From the NCBI GenBank assembly GCA_914767715.1, contig OU612068.1:16616001-16680000 (forward strand): 64,000 nucleotides of DNA, written 5' to 3'. The translations under genes and the position numbers were made by a program. A model generated the notes under the pieces. It searched no databases. It was not told the DNA's origin and saw nothing but the letters and a program-made list of their open reading frames with translations. Of the stretch, positions 45,201-58,300 are shown piece by piece. Position 1 is the first letter of the stretch; the number at the start of each line of letters is the position of its first letter. The stretch comes from Membranipora membranacea (Eukaryota; Bryozoa; Gymnolaemata; Cheilostomatida; Membraniporidae).

Positions 45201-48200
45201 AGTTTGGTAAATAATTTGGATAGTCAATTATAGCATTTTCTGCCAGTTTTGCGGACAATTTGGCAGAATCTTTCATGAGTTTCGTCACTAAAATTAGGAT
45301 TTATCTGCAGTCAAGCCTCCAATGATTTGGAAACCCTGTCTCCCAGGGTTTTCAATGGTGCAGACTCTGAATCAAAAATCATTTTTATCCTAGCATCAGC
45401 GGTTTTCAATATAACCCTCTTTCAGCAGGTTTTTCCTATGTGGCGTGGGTTAAAAGTACCAAACTGGAGAGAGGACAACTCCGAATTGAGGCATAAATAA
45501 GAGCTCAGAAAACTGTCTATACATTGCAATACATAATGCATAACATCGCGGTACAGAAAACATAATTTGAAATTGTGACCTTTATACATAAACATGGATA
45601 ATCTTGAACAAATTTTTGACGCTTACGCTCTATTCTAAAAAGGCATTAAGTATTGTATACTGATTAACATACCCTCAATTTTATTCATTTCATCATCCAG
45701 TTCTATTGCCATGAGTCGCTTTAAAATTTTGTCAGTGGGGAAAGCGCTGGCGTCATTGTGCTCTCCCATTATTAAATGTGTCTTTGCCAGAATTTCATCA
45801 AACAGTACTTCGACTTTCTCCTTGATGACATATTTGTGTCTGTGAGCATGTAATCTGGTATTTTTCATCACTCTTTGGATTTCAGTGCGCAGATTCAACA
45901 TCACTGAAATATTACAAGAGATCCCAGATTGCACATAATCAAATTGAAAAGATTCCAAGCTCTTTGACAATAGTCAAAAGGCTAAGTAACAGAGTAAAAT
46001 TGTGAATGTTATGGATTGTTTTGCAAAGATGAAGATATGAGAGAGGTTAAAATAACCAATCACAATAATACTTGGTATAAATCATCATTACACCAATGAA
46101 CGCATTTAAAGCAATACACCAAATAATCATATTCATTAGAATTACTTACAGAATAATTGTTGACGCTCACTAGCCTGTCCAATCGACTCATGTACAGGTG
46201 GGAGTGGGTAATGAGCTACATAGTCTTTATCTAACCAAGTGTTAGTTTTCACTCCACTTTTCTTTGGAGCTACAGCATCTGGAAGGTCAAGGTCACTGTC
46301 TGGCCCAACTATGTCCTCATCATCAGGGCTGGCCAATGGATCTGAGGCTTCATTAGGTGTAGAGCCGAGGCTACTTGGATTGGAAGCTGATGTTTCTTTT
46401 GTAGCGATCGGCATTTTAGCATCTTTCATCATTTCAGCTACTTTGTCCGTAATGCTGTCAAAATCCCCTAATTCCACCTCCACTCCTGCAGCAAAAGAAT
46501 TACAGGCTTGTTTACATACAGCTGTGGAATAGCACATGCATGGGCACAAATCAATGCAGGTTGGTTATCTTGGCACCATAGTGACTGAACTAATTCAAAT
46601 GTGCTTGCCTCTTCAAACTGAAAAGTCTCCCCACCCGCACTGGGGAATAAGTTAGCTTTCATAGGTAAATGTCATGTATATAGGTCAATTGGGCCAGTTT
46701 GTGGCACTTTCGCTACTGTGCAGAGAGTCTGTTGTGTTGTGGAATACGGAATGGCAATCAGACTCTGTGAGTAATGCTGTCATAAAATATCAGCATAGCT
46801 CAGGCATATGCTTCTGGGACATCACTACTTTATGCCTCAAAAGCAAATCGTGAAAGATTGAGCAAATATACTTAACAAACAAGACCTCTAAATTTTGCAA
46901 TAAATGTTCAAAAAAATTTTTTATTTTCTTCTCCCACCACAATTTTATGATTTGGATAATTAAGTGTATGTGATTATCTCTGTGAATTTTCTACCGATCA
47001 TCGCTCAGAGACATGAATGGTTGTCTGCAAAAATTGGCTTCAAAATGTTCAATCGAGCAATCTTTCATAAATAATGAAAATCAAAACTATTGCTTTGACA
47101 CTGACACTGCTGGCTCAGCTAGACTAAATTGATACCATATTCACTTGGAGACTATTATATAGTTCCGTCTTGCAGTGAAATGCTATGAAACGAGACCTAA
47201 GCAGCTCTTGTTTCATCAGCATGGAAAGGGTTTCCAACCGAAAGCTGCACACCTTAATCTAATCATTTTATTATCTTTATAAAAAATTCAAATAAGAGAA
47301 AAATAAAGGTTATTGATGGTAAACATTACTAATGGGTATAAAATTCAATAGTGAAATTCATGCAATGTGGAAAAAATATCATCTTGACTGCAATCAATAT
47401 GTTATACCAATAACCATCGTTCAAATAATTAAATTGCACCTTTCAGTCACTACAAGTTGTCAGGATTGTTGGGCATTTCAATATTCAACAGTCGACACAT
47501 AAAGTATATTTTTTTAAAAGTCAAAAATTTGATGCCGTCACAATGACATTTAGGTTATGTCAATGCTCATTATTCAGTTCGATTCAGGAAACGGCATAGA
47601 ACAATTTCCTGAAATAATTCGTGTTTCTCTTCTAGATTAAAATATTTTACATATATTTTACCCTGAATTAGAGTGCATTGTTCTATTCAGATTGAGAGGA
47701 TGGTGTGACAGACACCCCATTTCCTCTTTTAAATGGACTGGCAATCATCTGCAGACATTGAATAAGCTGCTGGCGATAGCCTTTGATCATGATACCATTA
47801 ACGCCCACATTCAATATGGCATAACTTTCTAAAATGAACCTCGCAACACGCTTAAAAGGTGAAGATTTGTCAGGAGACAAAAAATAAGACAAAGCAGGGA
47901 ATATCAGACAACAGCAAAATACTGCAAGTATCACTAAGACAAGGTAAGTCGTCTGGCGCTGATCTATTGCTCCTCCTTTGTTGTATCAGGTATAATTCTC
48001 TCAGCACAGATACAGTTGAGAAAATTATCACAATTGTTGACACAACTATAGCTGAAACTTGGAATCCTCTCTTAATCCAACTGAATTGAAAAGCAGCTGC
48101 TTCAGTAATCATGTCAGCGAAAGACCAGCAGCGCCCGTGTGCAAATTTCAACAGCCAGCTGATTAGAAGGGTAAGAACATATATGGCAGTAAGATACATG

Positions 48201-51200
48201 CTGATGTACCCGAGAAATGGGCGAGTTGCGTATCGAAAAGGTTAGCGTATAGCCACGAATCGATCGTAGCATGCTGCAGCAAGAATGTAGTATCGTGCAA
48301 AAACGAGGTTCAGTCCACATGAAAGTAGCATTTCACTGAGACACTTTTTTGATGAGAGGGGAATCCAGTCACAAGAAAACTTTATAATACCAAAGAATCC
48401 AGTAAAAATATTGTTCATTGCGATGGCCATGAGTATGTTAAGCATAACAGAAGGTTGCTTTTTCTTCAACAGGAGTAAGATCAGAAGATGGGCAACATTT
48501 ATAACAACTATTGCTATCTGGAGTGCTACTTCTGGTTTATCAGCCGTACATGTTGTGATGTTAGTGTCATTGTATGAGTAAAGAGCCCTGGTTGTGTTGG
48601 ATGGAGAAGTTGATTTGATACCTGTTGCGGATGATAGAGCAGCCATGATGAATGTTTCAGATTGAGTGTCTGTATCGTACTGGGAATATTGTAAGTGTTT
48701 CCATATTTATATGCTAGTCCCATAACAACAAGGGAAAAGCATTTTACATGCAGAGAGTCATTAGATTAATCAAAAATGTAACAACCAGAAATGAAAGAAT
48801 TTTCCATGCTGAGAAAGTAAATAATTATATTAGAATGCAAGACATTTTCGCCATTACTCAGCAAATTGGCCTTTTCAATTTCTGGTTTAAACACTTATTT
48901 AGAAGTTTTGTTTTCTATATAAGGAGTGATGAACCCTTCTTTGATTGTGTAAGAGTGATTATATCTTGTAGTTGATCCAGGGAGTTACAGAGAACTCCTT
49001 GGTTGATCGGTAATTCATTTCCTTTGTCAACTTAGAACAAATATAGATTAAATGTGAGTTTGTTGGCCGTAAGTCTTGTATTTTTATTTGCTCATACTGA
49101 TGCAAAATTTGGGAGAGCTACAACCCATTCAGAGATGCCTGGATTTCCATGTTGGGCACCCGTGCAAAAACTTTTATTTTGTAGCTAAAGAGAAGATTGG
49201 TGTTTCATTTGTGTTCGAAAGAGAAAGATGCAGAACAAACCAAAGTTATGAGCCTTACCATTAGCACCCAGTAGGTCTCCGAGCTGTTCTTTCAGTGACG
49301 CCTTCAACTTCTCTATGTCTTCACCATCATCTGGACCAAAGAAAAAAAAAAGATAATAACCATCAGAACATCATGTGAAGCAGATACACCAAGTTATTTT
49401 CATTTGAGTTAACTTGATTTTAGAAAACCATAACAGTTTTACCAGTAAAATGTTCAAATTGATAAGTTATTCTTCGTGCTTGTACTCTAAGTCAACACAT
49501 CGTCTGTTCGAAAATCATTTGTGGCTGGCTGCTGTGTTGTTGATATCGCAGCCGTTACACAATTTAGAGCGATGGCACCACAAGTTTATTGCTGATACAC
49601 AGTAGGATAAAAGGTGCGGTTTGATGTTTGGACACGTACCTTCTTCATCACCAGCATCAAGACGTGCTATCCTGGCTGCCTCTTCTGCCTCCAACTCTGT
49701 GTAGGGAAAATAGAGATAAACATTATTATTATATCATAAACGCATATTGTGATTCGGTTTAGCCAAGCTCTGAGTATAATTCAACACTGATAAGCCATTT
49801 CTGTTGGACTCGCCAGTTAACTTTTTACTTATTTGAGGAGTGCAGGTACGACGGTGAAAATAGCATTTAGGACATAATAATAAATAAGGAGTGCTTATCT
49901 CCCCCAACCTAGACACTGGTTATGTACTATATGCAAAATATCATCTGTTGAGAAGACCGTTCTTGGCCTCTTATCGAATTATTCGGCATTCACTTACAGC
50001 CCCCTTTCTCCATATTTCCATACACAGATTAAACCTCAACATTAACTTATTCACATACGTTTACTCAGGCCTCCCCCCTCACGGATACACTGACTCAACA
50101 ATCCCACATACAGCAACTCACCCAGCTTCAGCTTTTCCGCAGCTTCCTCTGCTGACTTGACGTAATCATCATATATAGCCTGAGAGACCAGAGGTTGACA
50201 CTGGATAGGAGATGGGGTGGCCTGCACGGGTGGCCTCAGGTAGGGATGATGGCATATTTTAGATGTGTATATAAATATGATATATGAACATGTCTCTAAT
50301 TCTGCTATTGCACCGATATGATCTGGTTCTCCTTCTAAACATGAGAACTGTAATGAAAAGTAAAATCAAACTCTATATATTGCAATATCATACCGTCTCT
50401 GTTAAGTGTGTAAGATACCTTGTGTGCAGTTAAAAGTTGTCAGCAGAATATTATTATAAATGACCATGCACAGGCAACCTTAGAAACAAAGCCAGAGTTT
50501 GAGAAGTTGTCATCACTTAAACCAAGTCACTGTTTGGAGTGCCAAATCTTAGAGGTCCGCAAACCAAGATTCTCATTCTGGATTGGAGGGCAATTTGATA
50601 AACGGCTCCCAAAACATTATTGGATCAAAAATGATTTTTTTTTCTAATGCTGTACTCACCCTAGCTTCCACCCTTCTCTGTTTTTTAGTGAGATCACACA
50701 CCGATCCGTTGACATATTGCTGGGTGTGATATCGATTAATAGAAGACTTTTTGGCGTTTTCCTGTGAAGCATACATCAAAGGTATTGAAAGGCATGCGGG
50801 CCATGTGTAGGCAGTTTTGGACATGGGCACAACCAGTTAGGAGTTGGGGAATTCAGGGCCAAAATTGTAATTAACTAATAACAAATAGCACAATTCATAA
50901 ACGTGTTTAACTATTGGAGCCCACAGTGTTAGTTCCTTGGCTTCACGTGATCATTCTCTTGATAAGTTGGTGCTTGAATACAAATCAGATTTAAACCAAA
51001 GCCAAAGAGAAAACATCAGAGATTCTGAGAATTCGGGACTATAGGCTGAATCTATAAAGAATCCTTTTCCACATTACGGATTTATTGCTCTCCATGATCT
51101 ACCATTAAGCAAACCACAAAGATGTGATTTTAATTTCCAAAAGTTGGGCGATCACAGGACATTATAAAAACAACAGGTGTGTAAGGCCCAGGGATATCTT

Positions 51201-53955
51201 ATTAGGGTTTAACAACCAATCAAATTTTGACATCAGTAAACTGCTTTCTGAGTAACACCACCAACTAAAGAGACCAGCATTAGATCTTAACTCATCATGG
51301 TAAAATTATCTCATTATTTCTCACAAATTTAGCAACTGTGTTGCATTCTGGGAGTATCAGAGACGTTGATTACTCACCAATGCTTCTTCAGTCCACTGTT
51401 GATCAGACTCAAACACACCCAGTGTTATGATATCTCCTGTCTTTTTACCATGTTCCATATGAAACTGTGTGATCTCAGAGCCATAACAAAACTCATATGA
51501 CCACCAATCTTTTGTCTGCAAAAATGTCAATACTTGGTGAGTACCAATTTACAAAACATAAAACCAGCCTACTTATATTTTGTACATTGAGAGGCGTTGC
51601 AGAAAATATTGCTAGGAATTCAAATTTAGTAGTTATACTGGCTTTCTAGTTGCTAAGCTTAAAGTTCCCTACTATTGGATTTCCCAGCTTAAACTACTGC
51701 TGCCACTCAGAAAAATGTGTACCCGAGCTTAAATTTCCCATTATTACCTGACAATGCCTAAAATGAAATTATTTCAGGTAAAAAATTTAAAACCTGTGGT
51801 AAATTCATACTATAAATCCCTTCTTTATACATTATGAGATTTAACAGTTTGGAGCCTCCATTCAAATAGTAAAAAGTTTCACAATTAATAGCTACCTCCA
51901 CTTTATAATAAACCTAGACAGGACATAAGTGGTGTGGCATTTATTTGTGGGTGACGTTATGATGATGATCTGTGTAGTAGCATTCATGCCATCATTGATT
52001 TGCAGTCCACATACCGGGTTTTCTTATTGATAACTCGGTCAATTTAGATAGGATTTTGAGTTTGAAAATTGCAATAGATTCAGCTGCTTGTTGCGGACAG
52101 TTAGGTACTAATTTTCATCTAAAAACAACATCAAATTGATAAGATGCTGCTGAATGTAAAGTAATTAGGGATGATGAGCAAGTAGTCTACTAGCGTCTAC
52201 TTACTTTGGTGAGGCAGTAACCTCTCATAGGCTCCAGTAAATCGGTTATGTTTATTTCAGCAGGATTTTGTTTGACTGTCTCTTCAGGCTTAGATGGGGT
52301 CAGCTTATAGTGACAGACATACTGCTGTCCAACTCTTGACGACACATGAATAGTGCCCTGGTCGTCACCAAAATCATATTTATTCTGAAAATTATTGGAG
52401 AAACAAGTGGTTTAGCTCTATAATCCAATTATGGTTGATCTCAAATTGGACACTGGATAGTCATAACTATGGAAAATACGAATCTATTCAGGGCACCACT
52501 CCCATATATGTGAGACAAAATTCATTATTGACCTTTGAGATGTTGGGAATTTTAAGTTTTTACTCCTCGCTTATACTATGTCTTATTTTTACACTAAACG
52601 ACATAACTACTATTGCATAATCGGGTCTATCGAGCAGGCATAAATAAAGATTTGCCAGTATTCCATTTTATGCGATGTTCAGATCCTAGGTTAATTTTAT
52701 CACATTCACTTGAGTCGATAAAAATTATTCCTCATTGGGTCTTTCAAAAAGACAAAGTCTTTCCAAAATCGCTAACTCAGAATGAGTGAGTGATTAGCAG
52801 GACCTCACCCACTCACTCAGTGATCAAATTGCAATTTTAGCTATTTGCAGTTATGAGAGTTATGTCGCAACTAAGAGTAATGAAATGTCAAGCAACATCG
52901 GCTTTGTCCATGACCCAGAGTCTAAGCCAATGCATCTGCTGACTGTATGTATACATTACAAAAATGTATGCAGTTCCGACTGGGCACCAAAAACCGTCGC
53001 TGGTGACGGGTATTGTAAGACATGTTGTAGGACAGATCTTACAGCGCTCAATCATTACAAAATAAAGTACACCTATGCTGTAGTATGTTGGATAGGCCCT
53101 GGGGGCCGATGTCAGGGAGACATGCCCCAATGCACCTATGAGAGTTGTGTAACAAAAGGCGTTTTGTTTGGTGAACAAAGGAGTACAATGGCAGGCAAAG
53201 TGTGCTTGTCTGAATGCATGTTGGATTCATGTGATTGCATGCTGGGGCGCGTGTATGCTAGGCTCAGCTCTCTACTTTTGCTACTCATTTGTGGGTATAC
53301 ACAATCCACCCGGGGTATTTCACAACTGTACTTTATTTTGTAATGATGCCTCTACAGCATTGTTCTTAGATACGATAACACATTGTTATACAGCCTATAT
53401 CGTTGAAAATCTATTGTTCTTGAGGGCAGTAAGACAAGTTGTACAACATGTTTTACAACACTCCTGTGTTGGATCAGACTAGGTACCTAAACTAATTGTC
53501 TTACATCGCAACATGGGCTGCACCAACAAACCCGCTACTGTGATTTTTTCATAAAACTGGCTATTGCCCATACAGAGCTTGACTTTTCTGTAATGTACTG
53601 AACAGGGTTTCAGTTCATTGGAACACTGACCACTTCACATGATCAGTGTACCGATAAACTGAAATATGATGTACTACTATTGTTTGAATCAATTGATTCA
53701 AACATTCAAGTGTGTATGAATGTAGCCCAGGTAAGGCCCCAGAGGGAATTAGGTGTGACCATCCAGGTGAGATTTGTAGCACAATTAAAGTTTGCCACCA
53801 GGACATATTTGAATTCTGCATAAATTAATGAGCTTATGATATGGCTGGTAGTAGAACTGAACTGGCTAAGTCACCTACCTCAGGATTTGAAGGCACAGCA
53901 ACAGGCTCATCCAATATTGCTACAGAATACAATGATGTTTTCAATTCTTCTAGGT
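42259..53955 (-). CDS. OS9: OS-9-like ER lectin (ERAD), 14 exons, C-terminal RDEL
   Basis: ER lumenal lectin that reads trimmed N-glycans on misfolded glycoproteins and delivers them to the HRD1-SEL1L ligase. Exons: 53879-53955 (or 54028), 52205-52384, 51378-51515, 50660-50761, 50122-50347, 49640-49696, 49259-49330, 46150-46485, 45673-45903, 44679-44759, 43872-44099, 43467-43625, 42766-42926, 42259-42369, phases consistent. I number the exon at 53879 as 2, allowing an unseen exon 1. It opens IDLEELKTSLYSVAIL, like human LNLEELSEMRYGIEIL. The MRH domain has KDWWSYEFCYG (double Trp), ITQFHM (Gln), then QRRVEAR and ELETCSYIF, which carry the Arg, Glu and Tyr of the mannose pocket. The C-terminal half is acidic, helical and poorly conserved. 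The end KERDEL is an HDEL/KDEL-type retrieval signal, as in yeast Yos9 and unlike human OS-9. N-terminus uncertain: MVFKDYTILWVYLV at 54028 could be a weak signal peptide, or an upstream exon may be missing. Confidence 0.9.
42600..42706. mobile_element. 107-bp hairpin element in the OS-9 gene
   Basis: ACAAGTTTGTTCCCTC ... GGAGGGATATTG pairs with CAATATCCCTCC ... GAGGGAACAAACTTGT, and the centre GGTATCGATACC is itself a perfect palindrome. It is absent from unit 2 at the same place, so it inserted after the duplication or was lost there. Confidence 0.85.
43205..43315. mobile_element. Palindromic MITE in OS-9 intron
   Basis: CCAAGTTTGGTCCATTTGCC ... CTGCATTCC ... CCACTGGTCACG pairs with CGTGACCAGTGG ... 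GGAATGCAG ... GGATTAAACTTG. It lies in the segment that is missing from unit 2. Confidence 0.8.
43678..43702. repeat. AT dinucleotide microsatellite
   Basis: Uninterrupted (AT)n of about 11 units. Similar shorter runs lie at 41701-41716 and 60364-60390. Confidence 0.9.
45022..45516. mobile_element. MITE with ~125-bp inverted repeats, unit 1 only
   Basis: Left end ACAGTTTTCTGAGCTC, then TTTAACCCACGC; right end is the near-complement (GCGTGGGTTAAAAG ... GAGCTCAGAAAACTGT). Unit 3 lacks it: sequence around 29838 continues from the shared GCATTACA-type flank without the element. This shows insertion into unit 1 after the duplication, assuming unit 3 was not excised. Confidence 0.85.
47683..48646 (-). 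pseudogene. GPCR copy 4, disabled
   Basis: Homologous to the three intact receptors over its whole length, from MAALSSATG to the C-terminus. Two clear lesions: a Gln codon after ACYDRFVAIR has become TAA near 48244, and about 17 bases are missing around 47952 (between SAPDD and TYLVLV), shifting the frame. The helices on both sides are otherwise well preserved, so inactivation looks recent. It sits in the intron between OS-9 exons 8 and 9, the position repeated in the other units. Confidence 0.92.
52885..53470. repeat. Inverted-repeat region in OS-9 intron containing a 152-codon ORF
   Basis: AATCATTACAAAATAAAGTAC near 53050 is inverted as GTACTTTATTTTGTAATGAT near 53328. GTAAGACATGTTGTAGGAC near 53013 has a looser partner near 53440. 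The plus-strand ORF 52885-53343 is Cys-rich but spans one arm and shows no family resemblance; I regard it as a by-product of a mobile element. Confidence 0.5.
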
Positions 53956-54028
53956 CTATAAATGATCCACAGGCAATTCGTTGGGTTACTAAATATACCC
54001 ATAGAATAGTATAATCTTTGAAAACCAT

Positions 54029-55329
54029 GACTTGGGTTCATAAAATATTGATCATTAAATTAAGCAAGATATGTGTACTTATTTATTTGTTGTAAATGAA
54101 ATCCTGCTTTTTAGATAGTTTCACTTTTGGATCTTGGAAAATGCAATCTGCATAAAATGTCAAGGATTAATAAATAGTCATAATATACACTCCACTTTCT
54201 CCTCATATTTATCCATGTTTTGTCAGGTACTAGAACTAGAGTTTAGATTTTAGGTGGTTATTATCCTGGACGTGTCATCTTCATAAAGCTTTTCAACTCC
54301 AAAATCTATCATAAAGACTGATTTGATACATTTTTATCCCTTTTTTGTCATATTACAGATCCAAGGATCTTTTATTTTAGCAAAAGTCTAAAGTAGTGAC
54401 ATGCAGAAAAAAGTAAAATGGAGAGAGCATGACTCTTGCAAATGAGGAAAGGGTAACTCCAATTATGAAGGCAATAAAGCCTGATTTAACTGCTAGTATT
54501 TTATTGATTGGATATTCATATCAATAAGTTAAAATTTTGTGAATGAATCAAAATTGTGTTCCGTAAATACACTGAGTCACTTATACTCATACCAACAGGG
54601 GCTCAAACAATGTTGAGCCTGCTGTTAAAAACCAATGTAGTTTCATTTAAAAGCTGTCTCTCCCTGCGAATCAGAATTATTTTTTGATAGGCCAGGTCGC
54701 TTTTGACACATCATTTTAGATCAGCTAATTCATGCATTCCACCATAATAGTTTGCAACTACTTCAGGACGCATAAAGAGTTGTGCCTAAGGTGATAGTAG
54801 CACTCAAGGGCTGCATAGCGTAGTTTGAGTAGCAAGTTTTATTCGTGAATCAGAATGGGTTTCATTTGCCCTGTCTAGGGGGCTCAGACTTGGCTTCATT
54901 TATAAGGATATCCTCAAAGTTTACCAAACTATCTCCTGGCAAAGGACGATTCCATTTGCAGCATCTTTGGAGTTACCTTTCCAATCAAGCGGAGGTTCCA
55001 AGGTATCAATTCTTTGGCCTAATAACTAAATTGTTTCACAAATTGACACTATATTCACAAAATACACAAGAAAAAATAACTATAGAACTTTGGGACTATG
55101 AGGTAATAACTGATCACAACACACATTCATCAAATCAGCAAAAAGAGCCTATAGGTCACAAAAATTATTTAAATATAAAAAACCTGAAAAGCTCCTGTCA
55201 GGGCACCTTTTAGACAGGTGATCATGAGATTCAATCAAACCAACAGAAATGAAAGCATACGGCTATCAGGACGAGAAAAGTTTTTAGGCACCATAGTCAA
55301 TGCGTTGTAAATGGAGGTCATAGTTGATG
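54029..55329. other. Region between OS-9 and NIPSNAP 3' end
   Basis: AT-rich. It should hold the OS-9 promoter and perhaps a signal-peptide exon, neither of which I can place. A plus-strand ORF of 122 codons at 54845-55213 has no recognised relatives and no obvious splice or family signal; possibly a transposon remnant. Confidence 0.35.
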
Positions 55330-58300
55330 CTATTGTACAGGGGAGAAAGGAGTAGGTATTAATATCCTGGACTGCAGATTCCTGATAAGAGGCACTGAAA
55401 TAAAAACAAAAACATAAATTTTAAAAACAAATCATAACCTCAAGTCGCAGCATTATGGTGGATATTATAAGGGAATAAAGACGGCAATATAATTTAAAAG
55501 AGATGAGCATAGACTTGCTAAGACTGAGTAAGGTCCAGCGAAGTGTTAGCTTGAAAAGAAAAGTGCCTATGAATGCACAATAGTGTCGCTAGTCCTTCGT
55601 TACCAAACATCAATCCCGGCAATAAGGGAACAGATGATTCTGCATATTCGGTGTTTCTAATGTGGAAAAAAAAACTTATCAGCATAGTCATAGATTTAAT
55701 TGTCAATTTGAGCGTTCCGCCATTTAACCGTATGATCCCAATCTGAGATTTAAGAAATAAGCAAGAGCCTTGCTGAATTATGACATGGCGTGTTTACCTG
55801 TATATCTGACGTTCTCATCCCAGCCAGGTCGCTGCCAGGCAGCATCTCTTGTCTCCTTTCTGATCTGTAGATCTTTATAAGCCCACAGATGATGACACTG
55901 ATGTAGATTACCGATATGAGAGAAGAATCCGCACACTGCCTCGTTATTGGCCTGTCTGTACTTCAATCCTCGAGCCCAGTGATTACCCCACTCTATCATA
56001 GACCCTGACTGTCAACAAGTAAATCATGACTGTCAACAAATGTGTATTGCCCAACAGAATAAAAAAATTTCTTTGGATTTTAATTTTTGTCAATTAAAAA
56101 GTTTGCAAACAATCAATGACACTTTCTTTTGCAATATGCTCAATGACAGCCTATATAAATGAATTTTAACAATCAAAATTTGCAAATATTTTAACCTGAA
56201 AGTCCAAAAAATCTCGGTCAGGTAGGAAAATATTTAGACGGAAATTCATTAAAAATCATGCAATGTGTCAGGTTTCAAATCTCATCAAAATTCACACATT
56301 TGACAATTTGAGATTATCCCTACACATCGTCCTTTAACAGAAACTTTGTCATGAAAAAAACACAATGTGTCAGCAAATCAATGACAACTTAAGACTCTTT
56401 TGCAGCTGCTTATGTCCCACAGAACTTGATTGAAATATCATCATGACATAAGAAGGGCTGAGCTAGCCTGACCGTACAAGTAAGGCTCAGAAGAGGAAAT
56501 GAAATAATGAGGACAAACCCAGGGGGAGGGGAGGAGTTTCGGGGACACAACCTAAGACAAACCTTGAGATCATAACTCCTCAGCTCATACATATTACCAG
56601 GTTCTCTCTCCTTCTTAAACTCCCAGAATCCAAATCTAAGTAATATCTGATTGTGTCTAGCTCGAAGCATCTTGTTTCGATCCAGGCGATAAGCCAATAT
56701 TTCCTAAAATCAAACACCAATTCACCATGCACGCTATTAAAGTTTCTTTCTATGTTGGTTGGCTTTGGCTGTTGTTTACAGTCGAAGACAAAGCGCAAGA
56801 AAAATTTTATATTATAGAAACCTAAATAATATAATAATGATATATTAAGTAAGTCAGCATCACACAACACTAAATAACGCATGAGGAGGACAACTTACTG
56901 GATCCGTTCTGTAAACCATCAATGCTTCATTATATGTGGGATAACCTCCTTTATATCGCCATAAGTGAACTGTGAAAAAATTGTACATGTGAAAAATCTG
57001 CCTTGGTATGCTCTATGTAACTTACGGTAAAATTTGTATGACATGTTAGTTAATCGTGACTTTCTTTGCCTGATTCAAATAGAGTACCCTTATTTTGCGC
57101 TCATCAAAACTTCAGAGGTCTGCTGATCAAAAAGTTCAATGTTCTGTTTAATCACCAAGTTTTTAGTAAATCTACAAAATGATGCACAGGAACAAAATCT
57201 GTTTTCATAGATGAGTTACCGTGACATGCTAGTGGTGAAGAGGGTCTTACTCTTTAGCTCATCTACAATCAAACCGGTTGCCAGGATAGGTATAAACAGT
57301 GGGGTGGGTGTGTAGAACACATTTTCTTATAGATGAAGTCCCCGAAAGCGTTCTCTTATTATTATCATTATATCATTGTACTCTCTATACTCACTAGCCT
57401 CATCCTGGTCACCGATCATGACTGTAAAGCTGGCCATGAGTTGAGCTCCAGTTTTCTTATCATCCATCAACTCAACAAACTTCCCGCTGAAAATAAGTTA
57501 TTCAGGAGTGATTTTGAGATTTATAGACAAAACAACTAGCATTCTTTGTTTAGAGAGAATATACATGTCGTATTCCTTAATCCTAGGGCACAGCCTAAGG
57601 AGGAAGGAATCTCTCCCTCACACCAGTCCCGGGTTGGCCCCTGAGGCACCTGAAGGAGAGGGCGACCTAAAGAGACTTGGCGGAGAACAGCGCTTAAGCA
57701 GATGAATGAGCACAACATCAAGTCGTGGGCGGAGGCTGGTGAGATGGCGAAAGACCGCAATAGATGGAAGGGGAAGGCGATTCTGGCGCAATATTCCACT
57801 AAGAGTTCTGCAACATAAGTCAAGTAAGTCATTCCTTAATCCTTTGAGTTGACACGCCTCAAGTTTCGGAGTGGAAAATCTAGTTGTACGTATGTGTCCC
57901 AAAACATAACATAAGCCTAGGATTACATTTTTCTTTCACACTATAGTGGGCTTGATATCCAATCGAGCTGAAAAAAGCATTGTAGCATGCTGGCTGTAGT
58001 TGATTTATTACTTACAAATTTGCAAGATAGGTCTGCATATTTTCTGGCTTCACTTTATGTACTAGAAAAAAAAGAACAATTGAGTTCATCATAGGAAATC
58101 ATTACCGGTGCTTGTTTAAGGAAAAGAATTCAAATTTAAAACATTTTAAATAGACTCAAACTACAGTGCATATATTTTGCTTCAATAGTGATGACGCCAT
58201 ATCCTTTTTTTGATCTGAACTCATTTTCTGAGCATCAATAGTCTGATGATGTAATTTGAAGTGGGGTGGGGGAGGGGGGTTATTCCAAGAAGTGATATCT

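Noticed and set aside
29957-46549. Duplicated OS-9 exons as separate small genes starting at internal Met codons
   Set aside because: Each matches an OS-9 exon with splice sites at its edges; the Met codons are internal.
52885-53343. 152-codon Cys-rich ORF as a gene nested in OS-9
   Set aside because: It spans an inverted-repeat arm, shows no family motif, and has no splice or promoter support.
54845-55213. 122-codon ORF as a gene between OS-9 and NIPSNAP
   Set aside because: No recognised motif and composition close to background. Kept only as a remark in the region entry.
57536-57902. Minus-strand ORFs of 94-98 codons inside the NIPSNAP intron
   Set aside because: They are antisense to the LINE-like fragment and do not match NIPSNAP exons.
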